Shown: piece after piece, positions 1 to 8,378 of the stretch
Layout of the letters: each line of letters opens with the position of its first letter
How positions within the stretch are numbered: the stretch's first letter is position 1
DNA from: an uncultured Clostridia bacterium
GTDB lineage: Bacteria > Bacillota > Clostridia > Christensenellales > Aristaeellaceae
Reading direction: 5' to 3'
Assembly (NCBI GenBank): GCA_934631025.1
Contig: CAKTXR010000005.1
Coordinates: 46,083 to 110,082, forward strand
Length of the DNA stretch: 64,000 nucleotides
The notes under the pieces: model-generated
The model's input: only the letters and a program-made list of their open reading frames with translations
Database searches by the model: none
Told to the model about the DNA's origin: nothing
Program-made: the position numbers and the translations under genes

Positions 1-681
1 CGGCAGATAAACGCTGTCCTCGCCCGCCGCGCGCTGAATATCCAGCGTGAAGGGCATCCCCGCGCCGTAATTGAGCGCCGCCGTGCGGCCGTGACCGAAG
101 TCGATCAGGCAGGTGGCGTGCTTCTCGCTGCCGCCGCAGACCACGCTCTTGGCCTCCGTGCCCATCAGGCGGACGATCATCTCGATCTGATGGATGCAAT
201 ATTCGTCCAGCGAGCCGCCGCCGCCGGTCGTCATAACCGCGTTGACGTGCTCAAAACCATTCAGCTCCTCGGCATAGCGCAGCGCGGACGTGCTGAACAT
301 CGGCGCCCCGTATTTGCGGCTCAGCTCGAACATCCGCCGCGCGGAGGCCGCATCGGGCGCAAAGGTCTTGTCGATATAGGTCGGCTTGCCGAATTTCAGG
401 GCGCGCTCGGCATAGGGCAGATGCTTTTCGGGGTTGCTCGGCGCGAGAATCATGATCACGTCGCTCTTCTCGCACACGTCCTCCAGCGTGTCGCAGGCCT
501 CGCCGCTGAAATGCGCGCACCACTGCGCCGTGGTCATCTTGCCCTCGGGCGCAGGCTCCTCCGCCCAGACATAGGCGATCTCCGCCGATACGCCCAGCTT
601 CTCGCAGGCCAGTTCAATCCACGCCGGATAGTTGTTGGCGTGCCATTCGTCGATCATATAGTCAATCAATCCAATTTTCAT
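1..681 (-). CDS. Gfo/Idh/MocA family oxidoreductase (C-terminus cut by window edge)
   Basis: The reading frame runs from ATG at 681 off the left edge, so only about 227 N-terminal residues are visible. It begins MKIGLIDYMIDEWHANNYP, continues through a Rossmann-like part (about residues 60-90, SDVIMILAPSNPEKHLPYAERAL) and reaches the family's lysine motif, here PTYIDKTFAP instead of the usual EKP. Family members oxidise or reduce sugars, inositols or related polyols with NAD(P). The substrate cannot be told. A ribosome site (GGAGG) lies 7 bases upstream and a consensus promoter further up. It diverges from argF. Confidence 0.8.
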   Translation of the reverse strand, partial: MKIGLIDYMIDEWHANNYPAWIELACEKLGVSAEIAYVWAEEPAPEGKMTTAQWCAHFSGEACDTLEDVCEKSDVIMILAPSNPEKHLPYAERALKFGKPTYIDKTFAPDAASARRMFELSRKYGAPMFSTSALRYAEELNGFEHVNAVMTTGGGGSLDEYCIHQIEMIVRLMGTEAKSVVCGGSEKHATCLIDFGHGRTAALNYGAGMPFTLDIQRAAGEDSVYLP

Positions 682-707
682 AACGATACCCTCCCTCGCT
701 GCCTTCT

Positions 708-736
708 ATTATACTCTTTTTCTTTACATAAATCAA
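708..736 (-). promoter_or_regulatory. SigA-type promoter of the Gfo/Idh/MocA gene
   Basis: On the minus strand TTGATT (731-736) and TATAAT (708-713) are separated by exactly 17 bases, and the gene starts 27 bases downstream. Confidence 0.75.
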
Positions 737-759
737 CCAGAAAAATGTACGCCGCGCCG

Positions 760-788
760 TTGCATATATACTCAATCAGGCGTATAAT
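760..788 (+). promoter_or_regulatory. argF promoter with possible ARG box
   Basis: TTGCAT (760-765), a 17-base spacer and TATAAT (783-788) form a strong promoter 36 bases before argF. The stretch TGCATATATACTCA (761-774) differs by one base from the ArgR/AhrC half-operator pattern TGNATWWWWATNCA and overlaps the -35 box. Arginine repression is therefore plausible, but this is inference. Confidence 0.6.
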
Positions 789-824
789 AATACCATTCTA
801 TTTCATCGTACGGGAGGGGCCGCC

Positions 825-1808
825 ATGAACCTCAAGGGCAGGAGCTATTTGAAACTGCTGGATTTTACGCCGGAGGAGATCCAGTATCTGATCGATCTGG
901 CCGCTGATCTGAAGGCGCGCAAGAAGCAGGGCGTCGCGCACGATATGCACCGCGGCAAGAACATCGCGCTGATCTTCGAAAAGACCAGCACGCGCACCCG
1001 CTGCGCCTTCGAGGTGGCGGCGCACGATCTGGGCATGGGCGTGACCTATCTCGATCCGTCCGGCTCGCAGATCGGCAAAAAGGAGAGCATCGCCGACACG
1101 GCGCGCGTGCTGGGGCGCATGTTCGACGGCATCGAATACCGCGGCTACGGCCAGGAGATTGTGGAAGAGCTGGCGCGCTATGCGGGCGTGCCGGTCTGGA
1201 ACGGCCTGACCAACGAATTCCATCCGACGCAGATCCTCGCCGATTTTCTCACCATCCGCGAGCATTTCGGCCGCCTGAAGGGGATTAACTTCGTCTATAT
1301 GGGCGACGCGCGCTACAACATGGGCAATTCGCTGATGGTGGGCTGCGCCAAGATGGGCCTGAACTTCACCGCCTGCGCGCCGGAGAAATACTTTCCCGAT
1401 CCCGCGCTGGTCAGGACCTGCCAGTCCATCGCCGAAAAGACCGGCGCGAGTATCACGCTCTCCACTGACCCCATGACCGCCGTCAGGAACGCCGACGTGA
1501 TCTACACCGACGTGTGGGTATCCATGGGCGAGCCGCTCGAAATCTGGGCGGAGCGCATCGCCGATCTTCATCCCTATCAGGTCAACCGCGCGCTGATGGA
1601 CGCGGCTGGATCAGAGTGCGTTTTTATGCACTGCCTGCCCGCCTTCCACGATCACAAGACGACCATCGGCCGCGAAATGGGCGAAAAATTCAACCGCGCC
1701 GCCATGGAAGTGACCGACGAGGTTTTCGAAAGCCCGCAGTCGCTGGTGTTCGACGAAGCCGAAAACCGCATGCACACCATCAAGGCCGTCATGGCCGCCA
1801 CGCTGTAA
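825..1808 (+). CDS. argF: Ornithine carbamoyltransferase
   Basis: This 327-residue protein transfers the carbamoyl group of carbamoyl phosphate to ornithine to make citrulline, or runs the reverse reaction in arginine fermentation. The carbamoyl-phosphate loop STRTR is at about residues 56-60, the HPTQ motif near residue 134, and the ornithine-site HCLPAFHD near residue 273. The length is normal for the family. The start has a GGGAGGGG ribosome site. It is a single-gene unit followed by a strong terminator. No arcA or arcC lies nearby, so an anabolic role is somewhat more likely; the sequence alone does not separate ArgF from ArcB. Confidence 0.95.
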   Translation: MNLKGRSYLKLLDFTPEEIQYLIDLAADLKARKKQGVAHDMHRGKNIALIFEKTSTRTRCAFEVAAHDLGMGVTYLDPSGSQIGKKESIADTARVLGRMFDGIEYRGYGQEIVEELARYAGVPVWNGLTNEFHPTQILADFLTIREHFGRLKGINFVYMGDARYNMGNSLMVGCAKMGLNFTACAPEKYFPDPALVRTCQSIAEKTGASITLSTDPMTAVRNADVIYTDVWVSMGEPLEIWAERIADLHPYQVNRALMDAAGSECVFMHCLPAFHDHKTTIGREMGEKFNRAAMEVTDEVFESPQSLVFDEAENRMHTIKAVMAATL

Positions 1809-1823
1809 AGCGCGCATAACAGA

Positions 1824-1860
1824 CCCGCCGCAGGAGCTTTTTCCCGCGGCGGGCGTTTTT
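1824..1860 (+). terminator. Rho-independent terminator after argF
   Basis: CCCGCCGC (1824-1831) pairs perfectly with GCGGCGGG (1846-1853), followed by CGTTTTT. Confidence 0.9.
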
Positions 1861-1866
1861 ATGTCG

Positions 1867-2259
1867 TTATTCAGGCAATCGTGCTTTCCCCATCCCCTCG
1901 AAAGCCGCTCTCGGGCGGCGGATCACCATCTCGGCCCGTTCGCCCGACGTGGGATAATCGGTGATGCGGCGCACAGACGGCTCCATGATTGTGCGCGCGT
2001 CCGGCGGCAGAGCGGGAAACAGCGCTTCGGCAAGCCAGTATCACACATCGTCGTGCTGCGCCGCGTCAGGAATCGCCTGAGCCGCCGGAACACCATGGCG
2101 CACCAGTATCGGCAGCGCCGCGCCAGCCACCGGCCAGTTGATATCCTGAAGGCACTCAAGCAGCGCCGGAATCAGCGGAGCAACGCTTCGGACGGCTGAT
2201 TCGCAAGCCGCCCAATCGCGCCGTATCCGACGCGCTCTGCGCCCGATACGTTCAGACAA
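1867..2259 (-). pseudogene. DUF5071 (HEAT-like) gene with premature stop
   Basis: The frame from 2259 contains LIPALLECLQDINWPVAGAA, which fits the DUF5071 core (LLxWLQDxNWPVA). After HDDV it meets TGA at 2041-2043. The same frame then continues with YWLAEALFPALPPDAR and RRITDYPTSGERAEMV, which is the rest of the domain, down to TAA at 1867-1869. The family usually reads DDxWKYW here, so TGGAAA has probably become TGA by loss of three bases, or the Trp codon mutated. The gene lies just downstream of gnd on the same strand. Its TTG start is uncertain, since the GGGAGG before it is too close to be an ideal ribosome site. The function of DUF5071 is not known. Confidence 0.75.
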
Positions 2260-2269
2260 ACCTCCCGCG

Positions 2270-3718
<1,449 letters not shown>

Positions 3719-3917
3719 AGTGTTATCTCCTCCGCGCCCAATCAGAGCGCCGCATAAGCTTTTATAGTTGGGAGACTGCCGTTCCGCGCATTTCGGCTTG
3801 TCGGAGCGACAGGGAATACGCTGTTCCTAGCGCGGAATCCGTCAGCGCCGTTTTAGGGGAATCCCATCTCCATTTCATCCGAAGAACACATCCCGCCGAG
3901 CCGTTTCAGCGCGCCGC

Positions 3918-4979
3918 TTACCGCTTCACCCGCGCGTTGCCGCTCCAGACGCTCATCACCTGCTCCTCGTCGGCCGGCGACGCGTAGTCCTCGAGCATGG
4001 TCACGGCCAGCGCGCCGCACGCCCAGCCGAATTGCAGGCACTTTTCCGGCGGCCATTCGCGCAGAAAGCCGTACAGCAGCCCGCCCACAAAGCCGTCGCC
4101 GCCGCCGATGCGATCCAGCACGGCGATCTCGCGCGGCGCGGCGATATACTGCTGGCCGTCGCACAGCATGACCGCGCCCCAGAGATGCGTGTTCGCATCG
4201 ATCACCTCGCGCAGCGTCGTGGCGAAGCAGCGCACGTTCGGATAGGCGGCGCGCGCGCGATCGATCATCTCGAAAAAGCGCTCCGTCTGTCCTTCCAAAT
4301 CGCGCCCGCCCGTCTCGGGGCCTTCAATGCCCAGCGCGAGCTGAAAATCCTCCTCGTTGCCGACCAGTATGTCGCTGAGCGACGCAATGCGCGAAAACGC
4401 GGCGCGCAGCTCCTCCTCGCGCCCCTTCCAGAAGGACGCGCGGTAGTTGAGATCAAAGCTCACCAGCGCGCCGTGCGCGTGCGCCTGCTCGGCCATGATC
4501 ACGCACAGCCCCGCCGTCTCAGGCGAAAGCGCCGCAAACAGTCCGGAGAGATGCGCCATGCGCGCGCCGTCCCGCTCGAACACCGCCCTCCAGTCGAAAT
4601 CCGCCGCCGTCAGCGTCCGGCCGACCTCGCCGCTCCGGTCATTCCACACGCGCGGGCCGCGCGGGCCGAAGCCGCTGTCGGCGATGTTGAACTGGTGCCG
4701 ATAGCCCCACGGGCCGCCCTGAGGCACCTCCTTGGCCAGCGTATCGATGCCGCGCCGGCGCAGCTCGCCCTTTATGAACGCCGCGATGGGGCTGCCCTCG
4801 ACGAACGCCGTCAGCGCGCACGTTTTAAGGCCGAGACTGGCCGAGACGTTCAGCACATTGCTCTCGGCGCTGGTGGCCTGCATGATATAGCCGCTGCCCG
4901 TGCCGACCGGCTGGCGGTTCATGGGCGTTATGCGCACGCCCATGCTGGTGACCGCGATCAGATCATACGCTCTATTCAT
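3918..4979 (-). CDS. PfkB-family carbohydrate kinase (2-keto-3-deoxygluconate kinase-like)
   Basis: The 353-residue protein is a ribokinase-fold sugar kinase. The C-terminal signature DRIGGGDGFVGGLLYG (about residues 277-292) holds the catalytic Asp and anion hole, and ALVSFDLNYR (about residue 175) is the usual substrate/nucleotide strand. The family phosphorylates sugars or 2-keto-3-deoxy acids; the closest fit by eye is KdgK, so the specificity is inferred. I chose ATG 4979 because GAGGAG lies just upstream and a consensus promoter follows at the right distance; the open frame extends to 5318 but that part looks non-coding. It stands alone, about 200 bases downstream of gnd's start. Confidence 0.85.
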   Translation of the reverse strand: MNRAYDLIAVTSMGVRITPMNRQPVGTGSGYIMQATSAESNVLNVSASLGLKTCALTAFVEGSPIAAFIKGELRRRGIDTLAKEVPQGGPWGYRHQFNIADSGFGPRGPRVWNDRSGEVGRTLTAADFDWRAVFERDGARMAHLSGLFAALSPETAGLCVIMAEQAHAHGALVSFDLNYRASFWKGREEELRAAFSRIASLSDILVGNEEDFQLALGIEGPETGGRDLEGQTERFFEMIDRARAAYPNVRCFATTLREVIDANTHLWGAVMLCDGQQYIAAPREIAVLDRIGGGDGFVGGLLYGFLREWPPEKCLQFGWACGALAVTMLEDYASPADEEQVMSVWSGNARVKR

Positions 4980-5021
4980 GTATCGTTTCTCCTCTAATCC
5001 CATAATTTCAGCAATGGTCTT

Positions 5022-5051
5022 ATTATAGGCCATGCCGCGCGCCGTTGTCAA
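5022..5051 (-). promoter_or_regulatory. Promoter of the PfkB kinase gene
   Basis: On the minus strand TTGACA (5046-5051) and TATAAT (5022-5027) are 18 bases apart, upstream of the ATG at 4979. Confidence 0.75.
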
Positions 5052-5097
5052 TCGATGGATTTGCAGAACGCGCCGATGTAAAAATTGTCCACGCCGC

Positions 5098-5236
5098 TTG
5101 CTTTTCCGCGCCCTGACGTGATAAAATACAGCCGAAACGATACAAGCAGCGCTGCGCTCTGCCGATACGATACGGAGTGCCGCGGCCTGCTGGATAAACC
5201 ATCCGACGTATGCCCGGCTGCGGCATGCGTTTTTTA
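5098..5236 (+). promoter_or_regulatory. Leader of the MATE gene with terminator/antiterminator pair (possible riboswitch)
   Basis: A weak promoter (TTGCTT 5098-5103, 18-base spacer, TAAAAT 5122-5127) would give a leader of about 125 bases. Near its end an 8-bp stem (CGTATGCC 5207-5214 with GGCATGCG 5222-5229, one G-T pair) is followed by a T run from 5230, which looks like an intrinsic terminator placed before the ribosome site. The segment TGCCGCGGCC (5178-5187) can instead pair with GGCTGCGGCA (5216-5225), which would break the terminator. I do not recognise a known aptamer in the upstream part. Confidence 0.5.
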
Positions 5237-5259
5237 TTTCTATCGGGAGGTTTATCATC

Positions 5260-6660
5260 ATGAATACGGATTCCAACGCGTTCCTCGGCACACAGCCCAT
5301 GGGGCGGCTGATGCGCAAGTTCGCCGTGCCCTGCGTCGTCTCGCTGCTCTTTGGCGCGCTCTACAACATCGTCGATCAGATCTTCATCGCCAACGCCGAT
5401 TATCTCGGCTCCTACGGCAACGCCGCCAATTCCATCGTCTTTCCACTCACCGTCATCGCGCTGGCGCTGGCCACGATGGTCGGCGACGGCTGCTGCGCCC
5501 TCGTCAGCCTGAGTCTGGGCGCGGGCGAGCGCGACGACGCGCGGCGCAGCGTGGGCACGGCCGTCGTGACGCTGGTGATCGCAAGCCTTGTCCTCGCCGC
5601 CGTCTATCTGATCTGGCCGGAGCAGATCCTGACGCTGTTCGGCGCGCGCGTGAACGCCGAAACCTTCCGGCTGAGCCGCGAATACTTCTTCTATATCGCG
5701 CTGGGCGTGCCCTTTTACATCGTCGGCCAGGCGCTCAACCCCATCATCCGCTCGGACGGCAGCCCGCGCTTTGCGATGCTCACGCTGCTTGCGGGCGCGC
5801 TGACCAACTGCGCGCTCGATCCGCTGTTCATATACGGCTTTCATTGGGGCATGATGGGCGCGGCGGTGGCCACTGTGATCGGGCAGATCATCTCGGCGGC
5901 GATGGCTGTGGGCTATCTGTTCCGCATGAAGGCCGTAAAGTTGGACAGGGACGCGTTCAGGCCGCGCATGAAGCTGCTTATGCGCATACTGCCGCTGGGC
6001 GTGACCAGCTTCCTTTCGCAGATTTCCATCGTGCTGTCCATGGCCGCCGTGCTGAACATGGCGGCGAAATACGGCGCACGCGATCCGATATTCGGCCTTG
6101 AGGAGTACGCGCAGATTCCCGCCGCGGTCATCGGCATCGTCATGAAGTTCTTCCAGATCGTCGTGTCGATCGCCATCGGCATGGCCGCCGGCTGCATCCC
6201 GCTGATCGGCTACAACATGGGCGCAGGCAAGCCCGAACGCGTTCATGCGCTGCTGGTGCGCCTGACTGTGGCTGAGCTGATCGTCGGCGCCGCCGCCACG
6301 CTGATCTGCGAGCTGTTCCCCTATCCGCTGATCGCGATTTTCGGCGCGGCCAACGAGAGCGTTTACTATACGAATTTCGCCGTGCGCTGCATCCGGCTGT
6401 TCATGGCGCTCACGCCGCTGGCCTGCATCAACAAGAGCACGTTCATATTCCTTCAGGCGATGGGCAAGCCCGTCCAGTCGACGCTGCTGTCAATGCTGCG
6501 CGAGGTGGTGTTCGGCGTGGGTCTGCCGCTGCTGCTGCCCCTGTTCTGGGGTCTCGACGGCCTGATCTGGTTCATGACCGCAGCCGACATGCTGACGCTG
6601 CCCGCCACGCTGTGCGCCGTTGTCTCCATTCGCCGTCAGCTGAAGGCCATGCCCGCCTGA
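5260..6660 (+). CDS. MATE family efflux transporter
   Basis: The 466-residue protein has the MATE plan of two six-helix bundles. It opens with a short cytosolic tail and LMRKFAVPCVVSLLFGALYNIVDQIFI; the second half repeats this at about residues 230-260 (LMRILPLGVTSFLSQ). It should export cationic compounds or drugs by cation antiport at the cell membrane. The ATG has GGGAGG upstream. The gene is monocistronic, sits behind a possible attenuator, and ends at a strong hairpin shared with the convergent glycosyltransferase gene. Substrate unknown. Confidence 0.9.
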   Translation: MNTDSNAFLGTQPMGRLMRKFAVPCVVSLLFGALYNIVDQIFIANADYLGSYGNAANSIVFPLTVIALALATMVGDGCCALVSLSLGAGERDDARRSVGTAVVTLVIASLVLAAVYLIWPEQILTLFGARVNAETFRLSREYFFYIALGVPFYIVGQALNPIIRSDGSPRFAMLTLLAGALTNCALDPLFIYGFHWGMMGAAVATVIGQIISAAMAVGYLFRMKAVKLDRDAFRPRMKLLMRILPLGVTSFLSQISIVLSMAAVLNMAAKYGARDPIFGLEEYAQIPAAVIGIVMKFFQIVVSIAIGMAAGCIPLIGYNMGAGKPERVHALLVRLTVAELIVGAAATLICELFPYPLIAIFGAANESVYYTNFAVRCIRLFMALTPLACINKSTFIFLQAMGKPVQSTLLSMLREVVFGVGLPLLLPLFWGLDGLIWFMTAADMLTLPATLCAVVSIRRQLKAMPA

Positions 6661-6665
6661 CGCAA

Positions 6666-6704
6666 AAGCGCCGCGCCGGTTCAATGCGATCCGGCGCGGC
6701 GCTT
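6666..6704. terminator. Hairpin between convergent genes
   Basis: A perfect 14-bp stem (AAGCGCCGCGCCGG at 6666-6679 with its complement at 6691-6704) with an 11-base loop lies between two converging genes. The minus-strand gene does not follow it with a long T run, so it acts mainly for the MATE gene or in both directions weakly. The bases after it are a short direct repeat of GCGCTTATGAT. Confidence 0.7.
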
Positions 6705-6724
6705 ATGATGCGCTTATGATGCGT

Positions 6725-7849
6725 TTATGCTTCCTTCATGCCCAGCTGCTCATAGACGATCTCCGCGATGTCCCGCGCGGCGTGGGGATTGATCTCCTCG
6801 GCCTGACGCGCGCGCATGGTCTCGCAGGCCTGCGGGTCGTGCGCCAGCTCGACGGCCAGCCGCGCCGCCTCGCGCATTGATTCGGTCTTGTGCGACAGCC
6901 CGCGCGCTTCGAAGAACGCGGCGTTTTTCTCCTCGCAGCCGGGGATGGTGATCAGATGCACCAGCGGCACGCGCGCGGCGGCGGCTTCCGTGCTGGACAG
7001 TCCGCCCGGCTTGGTGATCAGCGCGTCGGCAGCGTTCATATAGACGTTGACCTCGCGCGTATACTCGACCGGCCTGATGTGCCCGTCGCGGCCGTAGCGG
7101 TCTATGAGCATATCGCGCATCTTTTCATTGCGGCCCACCATCACGCAGGCGGTGAAATCGCCCGTCTCCCGCGCGATCAGCTCGTCGCACAGTTCGTCCG
7201 CGCGGCCGCAGCCCACCTCTCCCGTCATGATCAGATAGAGAGCGCCGCTTTCGGGCAGATTGAGCTTTTCACGCGCCTGCCGCTGAGTCAGCCGCTGCGA
7301 AAAGCGCCCGGAAACGGGTATGCCGGTGTCGTACATCAGCTTTTCGTCGACGCCCTTGGCCGCCAGCTCGCCGCGCAGATCGCGGTGCGGTATAAAATAG
7401 CCGTCCAGCCGCGTGTCGGAAAAGAACGGAATGCAGGTGTAGTCGGTCAGCACGCCGTAATTGGGCACGCGCTCGCCGAGCTTTTTGCGGATGGCCGTCA
7501 TGGCCTCCATGCCGTAAAGATGCGTCGAGACGACCGCGTCTATCTCCTGCTCGCGGATATAGGCCAGCAGCTTGTCGGCATAGAGCGCGTTGGCCATATA
7601 AACCGGCGATTTGGGCAGCGCCGATTCGGCCATCTCGCCGACGCGGTAGATCATGCCAAACGCCTTGGGCACATTGCGTATGATCGAATTGTACAGATTG
7701 GTCGCCGTCTCCTTCGCCGCATCCCCCGCAAAGGAGAGCGGATCGACGATTTCGGCCCACGCGCCGCGCTCGTGCAGCGCCTCCTGCACAGCCAGCGCCG
7801 CGCTGTTGTGCCCGCCGCCCGTATTGCAGCTCAATATCAGTATTTTCAT
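6725..7849 (-). CDS. UgtP/MGDG-synthase-like glycosyltransferase
   Basis: The 374-residue protein starts MKILILSCNTGGGHNSAALA, the Gly-rich N-terminal loop and His of the MGDG synthase/UgtP group (GT28). The C-terminal half has LIMTGEVGCGRADELC and a nucleotide-sugar site at about residues 280-290 (DALITKPGGLSSTEAAA). Such enzymes add glucose or galactose to diacylglycerol on the inner membrane face to make glycolipids and lipoteichoic acid anchors. It stands alone with its own promoter. The upstream neighbour on the same strand is a decayed phospholipid synthesis gene, which also points to membrane lipids. Confidence 0.88.
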   Translation of the reverse strand: MKILILSCNTGGGHNSAALAVQEALHERGAWAEIVDPLSFAGDAAKETATNLYNSIIRNVPKAFGMIYRVGEMAESALPKSPVYMANALYADKLLAYIREQEIDAVVSTHLYGMEAMTAIRKKLGERVPNYGVLTDYTCIPFFSDTRLDGYFIPHRDLRGELAAKGVDEKLMYDTGIPVSGRFSQRLTQRQAREKLNLPESGALYLIMTGEVGCGRADELCDELIARETGDFTACVMVGRNEKMRDMLIDRYGRDGHIRPVEYTREVNVYMNAADALITKPGGLSSTEAAAARVPLVHLITIPGCEEKNAAFFEARGLSHKTESMREAARLAVELAHDPQACETMRARQAEEINPHAARDIAEIVYEQLGMKEA

Positions 7850-7922
7850 TGGCGTATCTCTTCCTTTCAGGCGCGTCTTTCCCGCGCAGGGACGCTGACG
7901 GCATTAACCGCTTCCTTCTTCT

Positions 7923-7952
7923 ATTTTAGCGAAAAATCACGGCTTTTGTCAA
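7923..7952 (-). promoter_or_regulatory. Promoter of the glycosyltransferase gene
   Basis: On the minus strand TTGACA (7947-7952), an 18-base spacer and TAAAAT (7923-7928) lie upstream of the start at 7849. The -35 box lies inside the end of the decayed gene next to it. Confidence 0.7.
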
Positions 7953-8299
7953 GCCGTTTCATGGCTTCTTATGAAGCGCGCATCCTGCACGGCCGCGGCC
8001 GAAGCCAGCAGACACGCCGAAACCGCCGCCCGGAAACAGCGGACGATCAGCGGCATACCGAGCTATAAAATCAGCCGGTTGAGCCGCGTATGCCGCAGGG
8101 CGCGCATTTTCAGCATGGCAAACGCACGAGCATCGCCAGAGCGCCGATCCAGCCCCACAGCGGCAGCAGAATGACCGCGCAGGCAACGGCGAAAAGACCG
8201 TCCGCCGCGCTGTCCAGCCGCTCCCCCAGCGCGCTTTCGGCATGAAGCCGCCGCGCCCAGTCCGCGCAGCAGCGTCAGGATATTGGGCAGCCGCTTCAC
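7949..8299 (-). pseudogene. Decayed CDP-alcohol phosphatidyltransferase (PgsA-like)
   Basis: A GTG start at 8299 with GGAGGAGG upstream begins MKRLPNILTLLR, a typical PgsA N-terminus. The next part lies in another frame: DWARRLHAESALGERLDSAADG, which matches the motif AR(x)8G(x)3D(x)3D, while its first half (D(x)2DG) and the preceding helix are missing. That frame stops soon after. A third stretch, MLKMRALRHTRLNRLIL, stop, LGMPLIVRCF, looks like the C-terminal part with an in-frame TAG. There are thus an internal deletion, shifts and a stop in about 117 codons (an intact gene has about 180-200). It should not make an active enzyme. Confidence 0.7.
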
Positions 8300-8325
8300 T
8301 GTCCTGCTCACCTCCTCCGCTCCCG

Positions 8326-8372
8326 CAATAAACGCCGCCGGACGAATTGATTGCATCCGGCGGCGTTTATTG
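8326..8372 (-). terminator. Terminator after the secreted repeat protein gene
   Basis: A perfect 17-bp stem (8326-8342 with 8356-8372, built on AACGCCGCCGGA) lies 6 bases past the stop codon of the minus-strand gene; the 3' arm ends in GTTTATTG. Confidence 0.85.
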
Positions 8373-8378
8373 TGTCTG

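Noticed and set aside
1514..1819. Long open frames overlapping argF and most other genes on the opposite strand or in other frames
   Set aside because: They follow from the high GC content; they lack ribosome sites, and their sequences are Arg/Ala-rich with no family pattern.
3719..3917. A short gene between gnd and the PfkB kinase
   Set aside because: No frame has a ribosome site or recognisable residues.
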